Origin: JAADDG01 sp964450755
GTDB lineage: Bacteria > Campylobacterota > Campylobacteria > Campylobacterales > JAADDG01
Length of the DNA: 33,438 nt
Assembly (NCBI GenBank): GCA_964450755.1
Contig: CAYVDJ010000029.1
Span: forward strand, 1-33,438
Reading direction: 5' to 3'
Under the pieces are notes generated by a model that made no database searches, was not told where the DNA came from, and saw only the letters and a list, made by a program, of their open reading frames with translations. A program made the translations under genes and the position numbers. This document shows, piece after piece, positions 31,976 to 33,438 of the stretch. Every line of letters begins with the position of its first letter. Position 1 is the stretch's first letter.

Positions 31976-33438
31976 ATGGATGGGAATCTTTTTTTCTCCT
32001 ACGGGCATGATGAGTGTAGGGAGTATGTAAAAAAAATCAAAGAGATTTTTGAAAAAGAGGGATTTGAGGTATTTTTGGACGAAGAGATACTAAGAGAGGG
32101 GGAAGATTGGGAGTATAAACTCGAAAAGGCGATAGAAAAGAGCGATAAGGTGGTTTTTTTCATAACTCCCTATTCGGCAAGAAGACCGGACGGATACTGT
32201 TTAAACGAACTCTCTTACGCCCTGCAGTGCAAAAAAGAGATCATCCCCGTTATATTCAAGTTTGAAAAACCACCTCTTTCTATAAACAGACTCCAGTTTA
32301 TCGATATGCAGGATGTCTGTCAAAAGGAAAGTGAAGAGCTTTTGAGAGAGAAAACGAAAAGAGTTGTTAGAGTTTTGAAAGGAATAGAAAAGCTTGATTT
32401 TGAAGGGATACAGGCGAGAGTTATAAAAGATCTCGATCCTGTTGATTTTACGAGCGATTTTACAAGACACAAAAATTTTATAGGAAGAGAGTGGGTTATA
32501 AAAAGGATCGATGAGTGGATAAACAAACACCCCTCCTCCCGACTCTTTTGGATAACCGCCGAGGCGGGATACGGCAAAAGCGCGATAGCATCTTTTTTGG
32601 CTCAAAGGTATGAGAAGGTTGTCGGGGCATATTTTTGCTCGTATAACGCTCCTTATAAAAACGATCCGATAAATTTTATAAAAACTTTGGCTTTTCATTT
32701 TCAGTCTCAGATAGAGGGATATTTCGACCTGATAAAAGATGTATCGGTGAAAAACAAAAGTGCCAAAAAGCTTTTTGATGATCTTATAGCAAACCCTTTG
32801 AAAAAACTCTCAAATAAAAAGAGAGATTATATCTTCATCATCGACGGACTTGATGAAGTTTTGGGGGAGGAAGAGGGACTTTTGAAACTTATCGGAAGCA
32901 GAGATTTTAGAGAGAAACTTCCGGATTTTATAAAGATAGTCGTTACAAGCAGAGCGGAACCACAGCTAAAGAGCATCTTTGACGGACTAAACTATATGGA
33001 GCTTAGGGTAGGTGAAGAGGAGAATATGGAAGATTGCAAAGAGTTTATCAAAAAGAGGCTAAAAGATATAAAAAGAGAGGATAAGATAGAAGATAAAGAG
33101 TTTATCGATACTATTTTAGACAAGAGTCAGGCGAATATGCTCTATCTCACTCAGCTTTTTGATATGATGGAAAGAGGGATACTGGATATGGAAAAAGCAG
33201 ATAGCTTTCCTAATACGCTAAATGGAATATTCAGAGAGTTTTTTGAGAGAATAGAGCCGGATATAAACAGATACGATGAAAAAATAGCTCCGATTTTGGA
33301 GATCATCACAGCTTACGGAGAGTGGATACCTAAAATCCTGCTTCAAGATATACTGAAACTTTCAAAAAAGAGTTTAAAAAGAGAGTTGGAAAAACTCGGT
33401 TCCATGATAGAGGAGGATAAAGGGTGGATAGCTTTATA
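31976..33438 (+). CDS. TIR-domain STAND (NACHT-like) NTPase, C terminus cut by window end
   Basis: The 487 visible codons encode an N-terminal TIR domain (about 1-115) starting NLFFSYGHDE, with FLDEEILREGEDW and the putative NADase glutamate E78 in CLNELSYAL. A linker with FIGREWVIKRIDEWI (168-182) leads into a P-loop ATPase: Walker A AEAGYGKS (195-202), Walker B YIFIIDGLDEV (285-295) with D290, D293 and E294, and the arginine in VVTSRAEP (R326). Helical winged-helix-like sequence follows to the edge. The layout matches bacterial NLR-like proteins, where a C-terminal sensor (often WD40 or TPR) triggers oligomerisation and the TIR depletes NAD+. The sensor is outside the window. An antiviral role is inferred from the family. 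Confidence 0.88.
   Translation, partial: MDGNLFFSYGHDECREYVKKIKEIFEKEGFEVFLDEEILREGEDWEYKLEKAIEKSDKVVFFITPYSARRPDGYCLNELSYALQCKKEIIPVIFKFEKPPLSINRLQFIDMQDVCQKESEELLREKTKRVVRVLKGIEKLDFEGIQARVIKDLDPVDFTSDFTRHKNFIGREWVIKRIDEWINKHPSSRLFWITAEAGYGKSAIASFLAQRYEKVVGAYFCSYNAPYKNDPINFIKTLAFHFQSQIEGYFDLIKDVSVKNKSAKKLFDDLIANPLKKLSNKKRDYIFIIDGLDEVLGEEEGLLKLIGSRDFREKLPDFIKIVVTSRAEPQLKSIFDGLNYMELRVGEEENMEDCKEFIKKRLKDIKREDKIEDKEFIDTILDKSQANMLYLTQLFDMMERGILDMEKADSFPNTLNGIFREFFERIEPDINRYDEKIAPILEIITAYGEWIPKILLQDILKLSKKSLKRELEKLGSMIEEDKGWIAL

Noticed and set aside
32201..32698. Minus-strand frames of 165 and 85 codons within the last 1.3 kb
   Set aside because: They are antisense to the TIR-STAND gene, whose plus-strand frame is open for 487 codons with clear domain motifs and a good start.
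1..33438. tRNA, rRNA, CRISPR arrays, prophage or integrase genes
   Set aside because: I found no cloverleaf-like CCA-ending sequences, no rRNA-like stretches, no regularly spaced repeats and no recombinase motifs on either strand by eye.

Overview
The window is a stretch of chromosome from a low-GC Campylobacterota (epsilonproteobacterial) bacterium. The evidence is a FliY-type flagellar switch protein in an aroQ-folK-flhF-flhG-fliA-fliM-fliY block like the one in Campylobacter and Sulfurimonas, an aminofutalosine-deaminase-like amidohydrolase followed by sppA, the ffh-rpsP-khpA-rimM-trmD-rplS ribosome/SRP block, and a histidine kinase with the H-box form common in this phylum. I cannot assign a genus from sequence alone.

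Layout: (1) 1-361 has no gene but holds a 231-bp MITE-like element with about 29-bp terminal inverted repeats and a 15-codon remnant that looks like a transposase leader. (2) 362-10931 (minus) is a tightly packed housekeeping and flagellar operon, transcribed aroQ, M24 peptidase, folK, flhF, flhG, a small membrane protein, fliA, fliM, fliY, mnmA, HerA-like ATPase. (3) 11007-13698 (plus) holds an amidohydrolase (MqnF-like), sppA and an FAA-hydrolase-family protein. (4) 13706-28051 (minus) is one long apparent operon, the most distinctive part of the window. It begins with a signalling cassette (PhnD-like binding protein, TolC-family outer-membrane protein, histidine kinase, REC-PAS-PAS-HD-GYP response regulator). 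It continues into a rearranged Pel exopolysaccharide cluster in the order pelC, pelD, pelE, pelF, pelG, pelA-like, truncated pelB-like. (5) 28208-31764 (minus) is rplS, trmD, rimM, khpA, rpsP, ffh. (6) 31976 to the window end (plus) is the first 487 codons of a TIR-STAND (NACHT-like) NTPase, a probable anti-phage or cell-death sensor, cut off by the window edge.

How region 4 may work together: PelF, PelG, PelE and PelD form the recognisable inner-membrane Pel synthase. PelD keeps an RxxD and a downstream Arg at the spacing of the c-di-GMP site known in Pseudomonas PelD. The HD-GYP protein, with an intact active site, would degrade c-di-GMP and so could set synthase activity in response to whatever the kinase and PhnD-like protein detect. 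The export and modification end of the pathway departs from the textbook. The PelA-like protein keeps its glycosidase domain but its deacetylase domain is shortened and lacks the catalytic Asp motif. The PelB-like protein stops at 279 residues, with no beta-barrel. A TolC-family outer-membrane protein sits in the same operon. I infer that this is a Pel variant that may make a less deacetylated (possibly uncharged) polymer and may leave the cell by another route, or else a decayed cluster. The signalling genes are visibly more AT-rich than both flanks, which suggests a separate origin.
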